A DNA stretch of 64,000 bases from Alistipes sp. (GCA_017381935.1 JAFOBG010000052.1:1-64000), one strand, 5' to 3'. Numbered from the stretch's first letter, positions 16,603-25,737 are shown. Numbers and translations: made by a program. The notes: a model not told the origin generated them from the sequence alone.

Positions 16603-18522
16603 CTATTTACGTCTGTTTTGCTCTCTTTGGAGTTGCTCCTGCTGACGCATCAATTCGTCATATCGTTGCTGGAAACGAGACTTTTTACCCTTCGTGTTTG
16701 CCATTTTGGTATGGATAGATGCACGTACCTTCTCGTCGTTAACCATTGCACGAATACCAAACATCATCAACATTGTAATAATGTTGGAGAGCAGGTAATA
16801 GTAACAAAGGCCGCTTGAGTAGTCGTTAAACCAGAAGAGCATCATGATAGGCATCATATAGACGGTCATAAACTTCATACCAGGCATCTGTGGTTGAGCT
16901 GTTGCGGTCTGCTTATAGTTCATATAAGAGTAGCCAAACAGAACAACAACCATCAGTAAGCAGAATAGTGAAATATGGTCGCCATAGAATGGAATGTTGA
17001 ATGGCAAATCGAGAATACTGTCGTATGAAGAGAGGTCATCACTCCAAAGGAATGACTTGCCACGCAACTCGATAGATGCTGGGAAGAAACGGAACATAGC
17101 AATAAGGATAGGCATCTGTATCAGCATAGGCAGACAGCCACTCATAGGGCTTATGCCGGCCTTATTGTATAGCTCCATTGTTGCCTGTTGTTTCTTCATA
17201 GCATCTTCCTGACGAGGGTACTTTGCGTTAATAGCCTCTAACTCAGGGCGTACAGCACGCATCTTAGCGGTAGAGAGGTAACTCTTGTAAGTTAGAGGTG
17301 AAATAATCAACTTTACCAAAATGGTAAGGATGAGGATAATCAAACCAAAGCTCTCAATATACTTACTGAGCCATGTAAAGAGTGGAATTACTACCCAACG
17401 GCTTACGTATGTAGAGAAAATCCAACCAAGAGGAATAATACGTTCAAGAGAGAGTGTCTCGCCATTGCTATCTGTCAGTTTCTTGAGGACTGGGAATTTA
17501 TTTGGACCCAGATAGAAGTTGAAGTTGTATTGATCAGTCTGAGGAGTGTATGGGATGGCTGCAACCATAGAGTACTCCTTGATAAATCCGGACTTCTCAG
17601 GAGCAGTCTGGTATGCCAAATCTGCGTATGTAAACTCTACATTCTGTGGAATTATGGCAGATGTAAAGTACTGCTGCTTAAAGGCTACCCAATCTACAGA
17701 AGTAGAGATGTTTTTGCTCTTATTACCTTCAGAAACTCCCAACTCCTCTATTCCAGTCTCGCCAGGATGACGATAGTAGAGCGATGTGTACATGTTCTCG
17801 TTCTTGTAGCTACGCTCATTTTGATAGCTACGATTACTCCAGTCAACACCGATGGAGGTCTGGTTTGCCATCATAGGAGCTAAAGCATTGAGACGTACAT
17901 CGAAGTCAACCATATAGTCTCGAGCTTCGTCTTTCTCATTATAGAGTGTGTAGATAAAGTCGAGTGAAGCACCATCCTTGAAAGGTAAGCGCATAGTAAC
18001 GCTCTGCTTACTTTCACTACTCTCTACAGGGAGCAGTGTAAAGTTGTGAGAGGCGGTTGCGACCTTGACGTTCTTAAAACCATCTTTTACATAGAAGGTC
18101 ATGTCAAAGTGAGCACTTGTTGGATCGAAGAGCTTTACAAGCTCATTACGCTCCTCCTTAGGTGCATATTTAGTGTGCTGCTTAAGCGTAGCATCGATGA
18201 TTTGACCTCCGACAGTAGATAGTCTGATGGCAAGATAGTCGTTTTCTAAAACAACCTCTTCAACAGCCTGTGCATCGACAATAAATGGATCGACAACTAC
18301 CTCAGGTTGTGCCACTTCTTGTGCAACCTCTGTAGTTGCCTGCTGCTGTGCTGCCAACTGCTCAGATGCCTGAGTGGCTACTGCAGAGGTAACCTGTTCA
18401 ATTGCAATTTGCTCATTATACTTCTCCATCTGATAGTTGTTGTACAACATATAGACGAAGAAGACAACTCCGATAAGGATAAAACCTATAATTGATTGTT
18501 TGTTTGTGTTGTTACTCTCCAT
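16603..18522 (-). CDS. yidC: Membrane protein insertase YidC
   Basis: 639 residues. An N-terminal membrane anchor (about 10-27) is followed by a Gln/Ala/Glu linker and a large periplasmic beta domain (about 75-350). The conserved five-helix Oxa1 core lies at about 365-600 (GLIILILTILVKLIISPLT, then GCLPMLIQMPILIAMFRF). A basic, Gln/Arg-rich tail that can contact ribosomes ends the protein. It inserts and folds inner-membrane proteins, alone or with SecYEG. It is located 9 bases after pyrG. Complete. Confidence 0.95.
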   Translation of the reverse strand: MESNNTNKQSIIGFILIGVVFFVYMLYNNYQMEKYNEQIAIEQVTSAVATQASEQLAAQQQATTEVAQEVAQPEVVVDPFIVDAQAVEEVVLENDYLAIRLSTVGGQIIDATLKQHTKYAPKEERNELVKLFDPTSAHFDMTFYVKDGFKNVKVATASHNFTLLPVESSESKQSVTMRLPFKDGASLDFIYTLYNEKDEARDYMVDFDVRLNALAPMMANQTSIGVDWSNRSYQNERSYKNENMYTSLYYRHPGETGIEELGVSEGNKSKNISTSVDWVAFKQQYFTSAIIPQNVEFTYADLAYQTAPEKSGFIKEYSMVAAIPYTPQTDQYNFNFYLGPNKFPVLKKLTDSNGETLSLERIIPLGWIFSTYVSRWVVIPLFTWLSKYIESFGLIILILTILVKLIISPLTYKSYLSTAKMRAVRPELEAINAKYPRQEDAMKKQQATMELYNKAGISPMSGCLPMLIQMPILIAMFRFFPASIELRGKSFLWSDDLSSYDSILDLPFNIPFYGDHISLFCLLMVVVLFGYSYMNYKQTATAQPQMPGMKFMTVYMMPIMMLFWFNDYSSGLCYYYLLSNIITMLMMFGIRAMVNDEKVRASIHTKMANTKGKKSRFQQRYDELMRQQEQLQREQNRRK

Positions 18523-18531
18523 TGTAAAATT

Positions 18532-20148
18532 TTATCTGTTTTTGTATTTAATAGCCGCATCCACAAATGATACAAATAGAGGTGCAGGATGCTCCACTGT
18601 GCTCTTATATTCAGGATGGTATTGTGTTGCGATGAACCAAGGGTGATTTTCGAGCTCAAGAACCTCCACAAGTGCAGTCTCAGGGTTGATGCCGACACAC
18701 TTCATACCTGCACCCTCAAACTGTTCACGATACTCTGTGTTGAACTCATAGCTGTTGCTATGACGCTCCATCACAGATGTTATTCCATATGCCTTAGCTG
18801 CCTTAGAGTCAGGGTTAAGTGTACATACATAACCACCAATACGACGTACAGAACCCTTCTCGCTCTTATTATCCTCCATAAGAGAGACTACAGGGTGCTT
18901 TGTAGTGGCATCAAGTTCTGCAGATGCAGCATCCTCAAAGCCAAGAACATTGCGTGCAAACTCAACTGTAGCGCAATGCATACCAAGACCAATACCAAAG
19001 AATGGAATATTGTTCTCTCGTGCATATTTGACAGCTGCAATCTTTCCATCGACGCCACGACTACCTGAACCTGGAGCGACAAAGATGCCAGATACACCCT
19101 CAAAGAGTTCAGCTGCGCTCTGCTCTGTAACCTTCTCAGCCTTTACATAACGCACTTTTACTTTGCAGTCGTTCATAGCTCCTGCATGGATAAATGACTC
19201 GTTGATAGACTTATATGCATCAGGAAGCTCAGTATATTTACCAACTAAAGCAACCTCTACACTCTTTGAAGGGCTCTTAACTTTATCTACAAATGCTCTC
19301 CATGCGGTAAGGTCAGACTCAGAACCCTTAGTAGGTAGGCCCAAACGCTGCATTACAACAAGGTCCATCTTCTGCTCAAAGAGACGCAAAGGCACCTCGT
19401 AGATTGTCGGCATATCTACAGACTCGATTACAGCTTCAGGCATAACATTGCAGAAAAGAGCTATCTTACGCTTGATAGATACCTCTAATGGATTCTCAGC
19501 ACGAAGAACCAATACATCTGGTTGCAAACCATTCTCAAGCAACGCCTTTACAGAGTGCTGCGTAGGCTTTGTCTTTACCTCACCTGATGCTGCAAGATAT
19601 GGAACCCATGCAAGGTGTACAAGGGCGGTATTCTGATAGCCTAATGAGTTGCGAAGCTGACGTACTGACTCGATAAATGGCAATGACTCGATATCACCCA
19701 CAGTACCACCAATCTCGGTAATAATGATATCGAACTGCTTTGTCTGACCATTGAGTTGAATGCGACGTTTAATCTCATCTGTAATATGAGGGATAACTTG
19801 TACCGTTTTGCCGAGGTAGTCTCCACGACGCTCCTTCTCGATTACTGTTTTATAGATTTTACCTGTAGTTACAGTGTTCTTGTTAGATGTAGCAATAGAG
19901 GTAAAACGCTCATAGTGTCCCAAGTCGAGGTCTGCCTCTGTTCCGTCATCAGTAACATAGCACTCACCATGCTCATACGGATTGAGGGTACTTGGATCTA
20001 CATTGATATATGGATCAAACTTCTGAATGGTTGTAACATAACCGCGTGCCTGCAATAGTCTGGCAAGTGAGGAAGAGATAATACCCTTTCCAAGTGATGA
20101 TGCAACACCTCCTGTAACGAAGATGTACTTTGGTTTTGACAGTTTCAT
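18532..20148 (-). CDS. pyrG: CTP synthase with a degenerate glutaminase domain
   Basis: 538 residues from the ATG at 20148; an ATG nine codons upstream is less likely. PyrG makes CTP from UTP, ATP and ammonia, the ammonia normally coming from glutamine in a C-terminal class I amidotransferase domain. The synthase half (1-270) is conserved: G-G-V-A-S-S-L-G-K-G at 13-22, D-L-G-H-Y-E-R-F, E-I-G-G-T-V-G-D-I-E-S and K-T-K-P-T-Q-H-S. The glutaminase half is not. The nucleophile Cys of G-I-C-L-G-M-Q is Gly387 (codon 18988-18990), the Gln is His391, the oxyanion-loop P-G-F-G is P-G-S-G (359-362), and R-H-R-H-R-Y-E is R-H-S-N-S-Y-E (462-468). His511 and Glu513 remain. The enzyme is probably ammonia-dependent (inference). 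It lies between the DUF349 gene and yidC. Confidence 0.94.
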   Translation of the reverse strand: MKLSKPKYIFVTGGVASSLGKGIISSSLARLLQARGYVTTIQKFDPYINVDPSTLNPYEHGECYVTDDGTEADLDLGHYERFTSIATSNKNTVTTGKIYKTVIEKERRGDYLGKTVQVIPHITDEIKRRIQLNGQTKQFDIIITEIGGTVGDIESLPFIESVRQLRNSLGYQNTALVHLAWVPYLAASGEVKTKPTQHSVKALLENGLQPDVLVLRAENPLEVSIKRKIALFCNVMPEAVIESVDMPTIYEVPLRLFEQKMDLVVMQRLGLPTKGSESDLTAWRAFVDKVKSPSKSVEVALVGKYTELPDAYKSINESFIHAGAMNDCKVKVRYVKAEKVTEQSAAELFEGVSGIFVAPGSGSRGVDGKIAAVKYARENNIPFFGIGLGMHCATVEFARNVLGFEDAASAELDATTKHPVVSLMEDNKSEKGSVRRIGGYVCTLNPDSKAAKAYGITSVMERHSNSYEFNTEYREQFEGAGMKCVGINPETALVEVLELENHPWFIATQYHPEYKSTVEHPAPLFVSFVDAAIKYKNR

Positions 20149-20190
20149 ACCTTTATTAATTTGTAGTAAATACAATATCTCTTAAATAGA

Positions 20191-20210
20191 GACGGCGATT
20201 ACTCGCCGTC
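20191..20210 (-). terminator. GC-rich hairpin across the DUF349 stop codon
   Basis: GACGGCGA-TTAC-TCGCCGTC is a perfect 8-bp stem with a tetraloop. It spans the stop codon at 20199 and lies 43 bases before the pyrG start. Only a weak TCTATTT follows on the minus strand. It could be a leaky terminator, a processing site or an mRNA 3' stabiliser. Confidence 0.45.
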
Positions 20211-22058
20211 ATCTATAAGTTTAATCTTTGCAATTGTGTCTGTAAGCTCACGCTTTGTTTTGGCAATCTTCTCATTTACATCTGCGATAAGAGCCTCAGC
20301 ACCCTTAGATTTAGAGAAGAAACCGATGTTGTTCTCCAATGTAGCCACCTCCTGCTCAAGTTGACGCACTCTGTTGTAGAGTCTCTCTCTCTCACTCTTC
20401 AGGCGACGCTCTCCGCCTTGACGCATAGATGATACTCGCTCCTTAAATCTATTCATAGATTGCTCTCGGTCTGCGCCACGAACAATGGCAAACATACGGT
20501 CAACAGCCTGCTTGTAACGTTTCTGAATATCCTCTTTGTGCTTGATAGGTACAAAGCCAATCTCACTCCAACGACGCTGATACTCTTTAATCAATTCGTA
20601 GCCACCAGCCTTTACATCTGCAGCAGACATCTCCTCAAGTAGAGCCTCCTTTTTCTGAAGGTTTGCAGAATATTGGTCCTCTACATTTGCGAAGTGTGCA
20701 CTCTTACGCTCAAAGAAGTGATCGCAAGCAGTGCGGAAACGCTTCCATATTGACTCAGCGTGGCGGCGAGATACGGCACCAACCTTCTTCCACTCAGACT
20801 GAAGTTCTAATAGACGCTCGGTAGCCTCTTTCCACTCCTCGCTATCCTGGATAAGCTCTGCAGCCTCACAGAGAGCCTGCTTGAGAGTCAGATTTTGCTC
20901 CATATCATCCTTTACCTCAGCATAGAAGGTATGTTTGAGCTCAAAGAAACGATCACATGCCGCACGGAAACGCTCATAAACCTTTGTATTGTCCTTCTTA
21001 GGAGCAAAACCGATAGTGCGCCACTCTGCCTGAATTGCCATCAACTGATCGTTGGCTTTGTTCCACTCTTTATGAGTGGCAGGTGCAGAGGCAACAAGTA
21101 GCTCAGCAGCCTCGCATAGAGCACTTTTGCGCTCCAAGTTCTTGAGCTGCTCAGCTTTTAATGACTCAAAGTGCTCCTGATGGCGACGGTTGATGATTGA
21201 AGAGGCCGCCTTGAAACGCTCCCACAACTCCTCTTTCTGCTCACTTGCAACAGGACCTGTTTCACGCCATTGGTCGTGCAACTTCTGCAATTTGCGGAAT
21301 GCCTCTACGATATTATTCTCCTCAGATAGAGCCTCGGCAGCTTGACAAAGGGCAACTTTAGTCTCTAAATTTTTCTTAAGGTCGAGGTCTCGAAGCTCTT
21401 TGTTTATCTTCACAAAGTCGTAGAACTGCTCTACATATAGATTGTAGGTCTCCCAAATATCGTTAACCTTAGCTTGTGGAACCTGACCAATCTCTTTCCA
21501 ACGAGTCTGCAACTCACGGAAGCGAGTAAAGGTTACATTGAGAGTCTCCTCATTTGAGATAAGGCTCTTTAACTCCTCGATAATCTCAAGTTTGAGGCGA
21601 TAGTTCTCCTCCTTAACTTTCTCAGACTCTGCTGTAGCTATATCTCGACGCTCACGATATACAGCCAAAAGCTCTTTGAATCGAACCTCGTCAGGATCCG
21701 GTGCAATATCGATAGTAACGCCCTGCTCTGCAGCCTCCTTGTAAAGCTTATCAACCTCAGCACGGTGCAACTTGTAGAATGCAGTCTTGATAACCTCTAC
21801 TTCACGACGGATAGATTGTGCAGGATGATGTTCAAGAAGAAGTGCAAAGAGCTCGACAAGTTCACTCTTGCTCTTACCTGCAATCTCTGCCTCTATTACA
21901 TCCTCAGAACACTCCTCCTGCTCTAATGGACTCTCTGTTTCGACAATGTGCTCCTCAGCACTCTCCGAAATGGGTTCAACACTTGGAATTAACACATCCT
22001 CAGCAACGCTGACTGCCTCTGTTACAGGGGCCTCTGTAGATTTAATAGAAGTTGACAT
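20199..22058 (-). CDS. DUF349 repeat protein
   Basis: 619 residues. An acidic N-terminal stretch (1-75) is followed by five DUF349 modules, each centred on a W-[KRS]-x-[IVT]-G-x-[VA]-[PS]-type motif (RWKEIGQVP, QWRETGPVA, EWRTIGFAP, EWKKVGAVS, RWSEIGFVP). A C-terminal coiled coil completes it. The protein is predicted to be cytoplasmic and almost wholly helical. DUF349 proteins are widespread in Bacteroidetes; the function is not established. It is the first gene of the minus-strand run towards pyrG, with its own consensus promoter. Confidence 0.92.
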   Translation of the reverse strand: MSTSIKSTEAPVTEAVSVAEDVLIPSVEPISESAEEHIVETESPLEQEECSEDVIEAEIAGKSKSELVELFALLLEHHPAQSIRREVEVIKTAFYKLHRAEVDKLYKEAAEQGVTIDIAPDPDEVRFKELLAVYRERRDIATAESEKVKEENYRLKLEIIEELKSLISNEETLNVTFTRFRELQTRWKEIGQVPQAKVNDIWETYNLYVEQFYDFVKINKELRDLDLKKNLETKVALCQAAEALSEENNIVEAFRKLQKLHDQWRETGPVASEQKEELWERFKAASSIINRRHQEHFESLKAEQLKNLERKSALCEAAELLVASAPATHKEWNKANDQLMAIQAEWRTIGFAPKKDNTKVYERFRAACDRFFELKHTFYAEVKDDMEQNLTLKQALCEAAELIQDSEEWKEATERLLELQSEWKKVGAVSRRHAESIWKRFRTACDHFFERKSAHFANVEDQYSANLQKKEALLEEMSAADVKAGGYELIKEYQRRWSEIGFVPIKHKEDIQKRYKQAVDRMFAIVRGADREQSMNRFKERVSSMRQGGERRLKSERERLYNRVRQLEQEVATLENNIGFFSKSKGAEALIADVNEKIAKTKRELTDTIAKIKLIDDGE

Positions 22059-22104
22059 AAAAAGTAAGTTTTAGTTATCACTAAACTGTGAAAAAAGTAT
22101 CGCA

Positions 22105-22135
22105 CAAAGGTAATCAAACCAATTCAAAATTCAAA
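22105..22135 (-). promoter_or_regulatory. Promoter of the DUF349-pyrG-yidC run
   Basis: Read on the minus strand: TTTG (22135-22132), 19 bases, TACCTTTG (22112-22105). This is a full consensus match, 47 bases upstream of the ATG at 22058. Confidence 0.65.
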
Positions 22136-22185
22136 ATGGGAAATCTAAAAAAGTTATATATTTTTCATATTTCCTGAAAAATATC

Positions 22186-22193
22186 TATCTTTG
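22186..22193 (+). promoter_or_regulatory. -7 box for the TPM gene
   Basis: TATCTTTG fits TAnnTTTG and lies 18 bases before the ATG at 22212. The -33 region is T-rich but has no exact TTTG. Confidence 0.5.
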
Positions 22194-22211
22194 TAACAGA
22201 TAAAGTTTGTT

Positions 22212-23093
22212 ATGAAACAGAGATTGCTGATATTTTTGTCTCTATTGCTTTTTGTGCCGGCTGTTTTTGCACGAACATACTCTTTGAAAGACGTACCAAA
22301 TGTTCAGTTGTCAGATGCCTCACGCTATACCTCAAATCCCGACGGGATATTATCAGAGGGTGCGGTTATGGCTATTGATAAAGCATGCGACTCTCTGCAC
22401 AACATAGGCCGAGCTCAGGTTGCTGTAGTGGTTGTTGAGGATATTGATTCGGATGATGTGTTTACATTTGCTCATTCGCTCTTCTCATCGTGGGGTGTCG
22501 GTGGCCGAGAGTCTGATAATGGCCTGGGTATAATATTGGTTACTCAAAAACGTGAAATACGTTTTGTTACCGGATATGGCCTTGAGGGTGTTTTGACGGA
22601 TGCTATGTGTAAACGTATTCAGCAACGTTACATGGTCTCTCACCTCTCTAAAGGAGATTATGATACCGGTATGGTTGAGGGCGTTGCAGCTGTGGCACAT
22701 ATCATTTCGCAGAGTGGCGAAATAGATCTTGACCAGGATGAGACAGATGTAGAATTGCTGTGGTTTATGGCTGTGTTTATGGTCTTTATAATCCTTATTA
22801 TCGTGGTGGCTGTAGTTGTAGAGTGGTATAGTAGGAAGTGCCCTAAGTGTGGCAAGCACCATTTGAAGATGCAGTCATCGTCAATCCTTAGCTCTACTAA
22901 AAAATACGATGTTATCGAAAAGAGATTCTGTTGCACCTCTTGTGGTTTTGTTCGAGCAAAGAGGGAGACTATCTATAAACCAACTACAACGGTCTATGTT
23001 GGTGGTAGAGGTGGCGGCTTTGGAGGTGGCGGCTTTGGAGGTGGTTTCGGCGGCGGCAGCTTTGGCGGTGGTGGAGCAGGCTCAAGATTTTAA
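22212..23093 (+). CDS. TPM-domain membrane protein with zinc ribbon and Gly-rich tail
   Basis: 293 residues. There is a signal peptide (1-20) and a TPM domain (PF04536, about 33-168: GRAQVAVVVVEDID, then DNGLGIILV, then RFVTGYGLEG). A transmembrane helix (about 183-204) follows, then a cytoplasmic zinc ribbon (C-P-K-C-G at 210-214 and C-C-T-S-C-G about 25 residues later). The tail is Gly/Phe-rich with repeated GGGFGG units. The layout matches the YgcG group, often paired with LemA as here. TPM domains have been proposed to be phosphatases or assembly factors for membrane complexes. The role here is unknown. Confidence 0.9.
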   Translation: MKQRLLIFLSLLLFVPAVFARTYSLKDVPNVQLSDASRYTSNPDGILSEGAVMAIDKACDSLHNIGRAQVAVVVVEDIDSDDVFTFAHSLFSSWGVGGRESDNGLGIILVTQKREIRFVTGYGLEGVLTDAMCKRIQQRYMVSHLSKGDYDTGMVEGVAAVAHIISQSGEIDLDQDETDVELLWFMAVFMVFIILIIVVAVVVEWYSRKCPKCGKHHLKMQSSSILSSTKKYDVIEKRFCCTSCGFVRAKRETIYKPTTTVYVGGRGGGFGGGGFGGGFGGGSFGGGGAGSRF

Positions 23094-23111
23094 CTTTTAA
23101 TATATATAGTT

Positions 23112-23696
23112 ATGAAAAAAACAACTCTTTTAATTATTGCTGTAGTAGCAGCGCTACTTGCAGGCTATTGTGTAGTTACATATAACTCATTGGCAAAGGC
23201 GTCGCAAGAGGTTGATGCAGCATGGTCTAATGTAGAGGCTCAGTATCAGCGTCGTAGCGACCTTATTCCTAATCTTGTAAATACAGTTAAAGGGTATGCT
23301 GCGCATGAGTCTGAGACCCTTGAGAGTGTTATGGCTGCACGAGCTGCTGCAACATCTATTACCCTTGATGGCTCAAATATGACTCCGGCTCAGTTTGAAC
23401 AGTATGCTGCAGCACAGAGTAGTGTTACCTCTGCTTTGGGCAGACTTATTGCTGTGGCTGAGAACTATCCAGATTTGAAGGCAAACCAAAACTTTCTTGA
23501 ATTGCAGTCTCAACTTGAAGGGACAGAGAATCGTATAACTGTTGAGCGTCAGCGTTATAACGATGTTGTAAAGTCGTTTAATAAGAAGGTTGTTACCTTC
23601 CCTAAGAATGTTATTGCAGGAATGTTTGGTTTCTCTGCAAAAGAGTTCTTTAAGGCTTCAGAGAGTGCTCAAGCAGCTCCGGTAGTTCAGTTCTAA
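23112..23696 (+). CDS. lemA: LemA family protein
   Basis: 194 residues. One N-terminal membrane helix (about 5-23) is followed by an antiparallel helical bundle typical of LemA (PF04011): VDAAWSNVEAQYQRR, D-L-I-P-N-L-V-N-T-V-K-G-Y, A-R-A-A-A, and a C-terminal FNKKVVTFPKNVIAGMFGF. The fold is thought to face outside with the N-terminus inside. The gene sits 18 bases after the TPM gene, a conserved pairing that suggests the two proteins work together in the envelope. The molecular function is not known. Confidence 0.93.
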   Translation: MKKTTLLIIAVVAALLAGYCVVTYNSLAKASQEVDAAWSNVEAQYQRRSDLIPNLVNTVKGYAAHESETLESVMAARAAATSITLDGSNMTPAQFEQYAAAQSSVTSALGRLIAVAENYPDLKANQNFLELQSQLEGTENRITVERQRYNDVVKSFNKKVVTFPKNVIAGMFGFSAKEFFKASESAQAAPVVQF

Positions 23697-23707
23697 AGTA
23701 GCTATTT

Positions 23708-24361
23708 ATGTCGCAACGTATCCTGATAGTTGATGATGAGGATGATATTCGTGAGTTTATAGGCTATAACCTTACTCGCGAGGGGTATGATGTTTATACG
23801 GCAAGCAATGGTCAACAGGCTATTGAAGAGGCCTTAAGAGTGCATCCGCATCTGATTCTGTTGGATATGATGATGCCTGTGATGGATGGACGTCAGGCTT
23901 GTGAGACTATGCGTAAAATGGCTGAATTGAAAGATGTGATGATTGTCTTTCTCTCAGCTGTACAGGAGGAGCAATGCCAGATTGATAGTTATGATGCAGG
24001 AGCTGATGATTATATAACTAAACCGGTGAGTATGAGGGTTCTGTGTAGTCGTGTGGCTGCTATTATGAAACGTATAAAACCGGTTGCAACAACCTCTATT
24101 ATCATTGACTCTTCAAGTCGAGCAGTAACTACTCCTCAGGGTGAGTTTATATTGCCTCGTAAGGAATTTGATATATTGCAGTTGCTCTTTTCTGAGCCTG
24201 ATAAGGTCTTTACCAGAGAGGAGATATTTAGTCGTATCTGGGGTGGTGAGGTGGTTGTTGGAGACCGTACTTTGGATGTGCATATTCGCCGTCTGCGTCG
24301 TAAACTTGGCGATGATGTGATTGTAACATATAAAGGCATCGGATTTAAGATAGTACTGTAA
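23708..24361 (+). CDS. OmpR/PhoB-family response regulator
   Basis: 217 residues. The receiver domain (1-120) has acidic Asp10-Glu11-Asp12, phospho-acceptor Asp53 (L-L-D-M-M-M-P), Ser83 in the Thr/Ser switch position and Lys105 (T-K-P). A winged-helix DNA-binding domain follows (about 130-217: EFDILQLLFSEPDKVFTREE, then RTLDVHIRRLRRKLGDD). All phosphorylation residues are present. No histidine kinase gene is next to it, so it is an orphan in this window. It follows lemA by 11 bases and may be co-transcribed with the TPM-LemA pair. Confidence 0.93.
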   Translation: MSQRILIVDDEDDIREFIGYNLTREGYDVYTASNGQQAIEEALRVHPHLILLDMMMPVMDGRQACETMRKMAELKDVMIVFLSAVQEEQCQIDSYDAGADDYITKPVSMRVLCSRVAAIMKRIKPVATTSIIIDSSSRAVTTPQGEFILPRKEFDILQLLFSEPDKVFTREEIFSRIWGGEVVVGDRTLDVHIRRLRRKLGDDVIVTYKGIGFKIVL

Positions 24362-24377
24362 AATGGATAATTATAGT

Positions 24378-24410
24378 GATGGATTGTACTTTTGTGCAAT
24401 CCATCTTTGT
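24378..24410 (+). terminator. Terminator after the response regulator gene
   Basis: GATGGATTG (24378-24386) pairs with CAATCCATC (24397-24405). A weak TTTGTTG follows. Confidence 0.6.
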
Positions 24411-24470
24411 TGATGCATGCGCCGAAAAGTGTTATTAGTTGTATGATTGGGGAGAAATTATAGATATAAT

Positions 24471-24501
24471 TTTGAATTCTCAAAAGGCTTGAGTATCTTT
24501 G
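24471..24501 (+). promoter_or_regulatory. Promoter of the acetate kinase operon
   Basis: TTTG (24471-24474), 19 bases, TATCTTTG (24494-24501), then C. It is a full consensus match with the start codon 27 bases downstream. Confidence 0.7.
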
Positions 24502-24527
24502 CAAGTTGGTAATAAAAAACAAAAGAT

Positions 24528-25730
24528 ATGGTAATTTTAGTATTAAATTGCGGCAGTTCGTCAATTAAGTATCAAGTAATTGATATCTGCGACGCTAATC
24601 ATACGCTCCTTGCCAAGGGCCTTGTTGAGCGTATCGGCCTTGCAGAGGGCGATCTTACTCATAAGCCTGTGGGAAAAGAGGTCTTTAAGTTGCATCAACC
24701 AATTGCAGACCATACAACAGGTATTCGTCTTGTTTTAGATGCTTTGACACACCCGGAGCATGGTGTAATCTCTTCACTTGACCAGGTAAAGGCAGTAGGT
24801 CATCGTGTAGCTCATGGTGGCGAGTATTTTGCAAGTAGCTGTGTTGTAACAGATGATGTAAAGTCAAAAATTCGCTCACTATTCGATATCGCACCGCTTC
24901 ACAATCCGGCAAACCTTGAGGGTATCCTCTCTATCGAAAAGGTGTTGCCAGAGGTAAAACAGGTGGCTGTTTTTGATACCTCTTTCCACCAGACTATAGA
25001 TGCTGTAAACTATCTCTATGCACTTCCTTATGAGTACTATGAGAAGTATCGTGTACGTCGTTACGGCTTCCATGGAACAAGTCATAAGTTTGTAGCCAAG
25101 GTTGGAGCAGAACTTGCAGGTCTTGATCTTGACAAGTCGAAAATCATCACTTGCCATATCGGTAACGGAGCCTCTGTAACTGCAATTGAGGATGGTAAGA
25201 GTGTATGTACCTCTATGGGCTTTTCTCCTGTAGATGGTCTTGTTATGGGTACACGCTGTGGAGATGTTGACCCTTCGGCTCTTCTCTTTATTGCCGAGAA
25301 GGAGGGTATGAATCTTGCAGATATTAACACCATGATTAACAAGCGTTCTGGTGTTGAGGGCCTGTCTGGCGTATCGAGTGATATGCGTGATATTGATGCA
25401 GCTTATGATGCAGGTAATCCTCGTGCAATTATTGCTCGTGATATTTACTATGGTCGTGTAAAGCAGTATATCGGTAAATATGCGGCCCTTATGGGTGGAG
25501 TTGATCTTGTAATCTTTACTGGAGGTGTTGGTGAGAACTCATGGGAGTTGCGTGATAGCGCAACTTCGGGCTTGGAGTATATGGGTATAAGCCTTAACCA
25601 CGACATTAACAAGGTTACCCGTGGTACAGATACCATTATCTCTTCAGATAACTCACACGTAAAGGTTGCCGTTATTGCAACAAATGAGGAGCTTGTTATC
25701 GCAACAGATACATATAATTTGACAAAATAG
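24528..25730 (+). CDS. ackA: Acetate kinase
   Basis: 400 residues, the normal length of AckA (butyrate kinases are about 355). Signatures: the N-terminal LVLNCGSSSIKYQ, the phosphate loop in GHRVAHGGEYF, the catalytic region HNPANL, YGFHGTSHKFV, and H-I-G-N-G-A-S with G-F-S-P-V-D-G-L-V-M-G-T-R-C-G. It interconverts acetyl phosphate and ADP with acetate and ATP. It is followed after 7 bases by a phosphotransacylase gene, forming the substrate-level phosphorylation operon. Confidence 0.96.
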   Translation: MVILVLNCGSSSIKYQVIDICDANHTLLAKGLVERIGLAEGDLTHKPVGKEVFKLHQPIADHTTGIRLVLDALTHPEHGVISSLDQVKAVGHRVAHGGEYFASSCVVTDDVKSKIRSLFDIAPLHNPANLEGILSIEKVLPEVKQVAVFDTSFHQTIDAVNYLYALPYEYYEKYRVRRYGFHGTSHKFVAKVGAELAGLDLDKSKIITCHIGNGASVTAIEDGKSVCTSMGFSPVDGLVMGTRCGDVDPSALLFIAEKEGMNLADINTMINKRSGVEGLSGVSSDMRDIDAAYDAGNPRAIIARDIYYGRVKQYIGKYAALMGGVDLVIFTGGVGENSWELRDSATSGLEYMGISLNHDINKVTRGTDTIISSDNSHVKVAVIATNEELVIATDTYNLTK

Positions 25731-25737
25731 AAACAGT

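Noticed and set aside
18589-19068. 159-codon plus-strand frame opposite the pyrG glutaminase region.
   Set aside because: Shadow of pyrG. The frame changes in the glutaminase site are substitutions in an otherwise aligned protein, not a frameshift.
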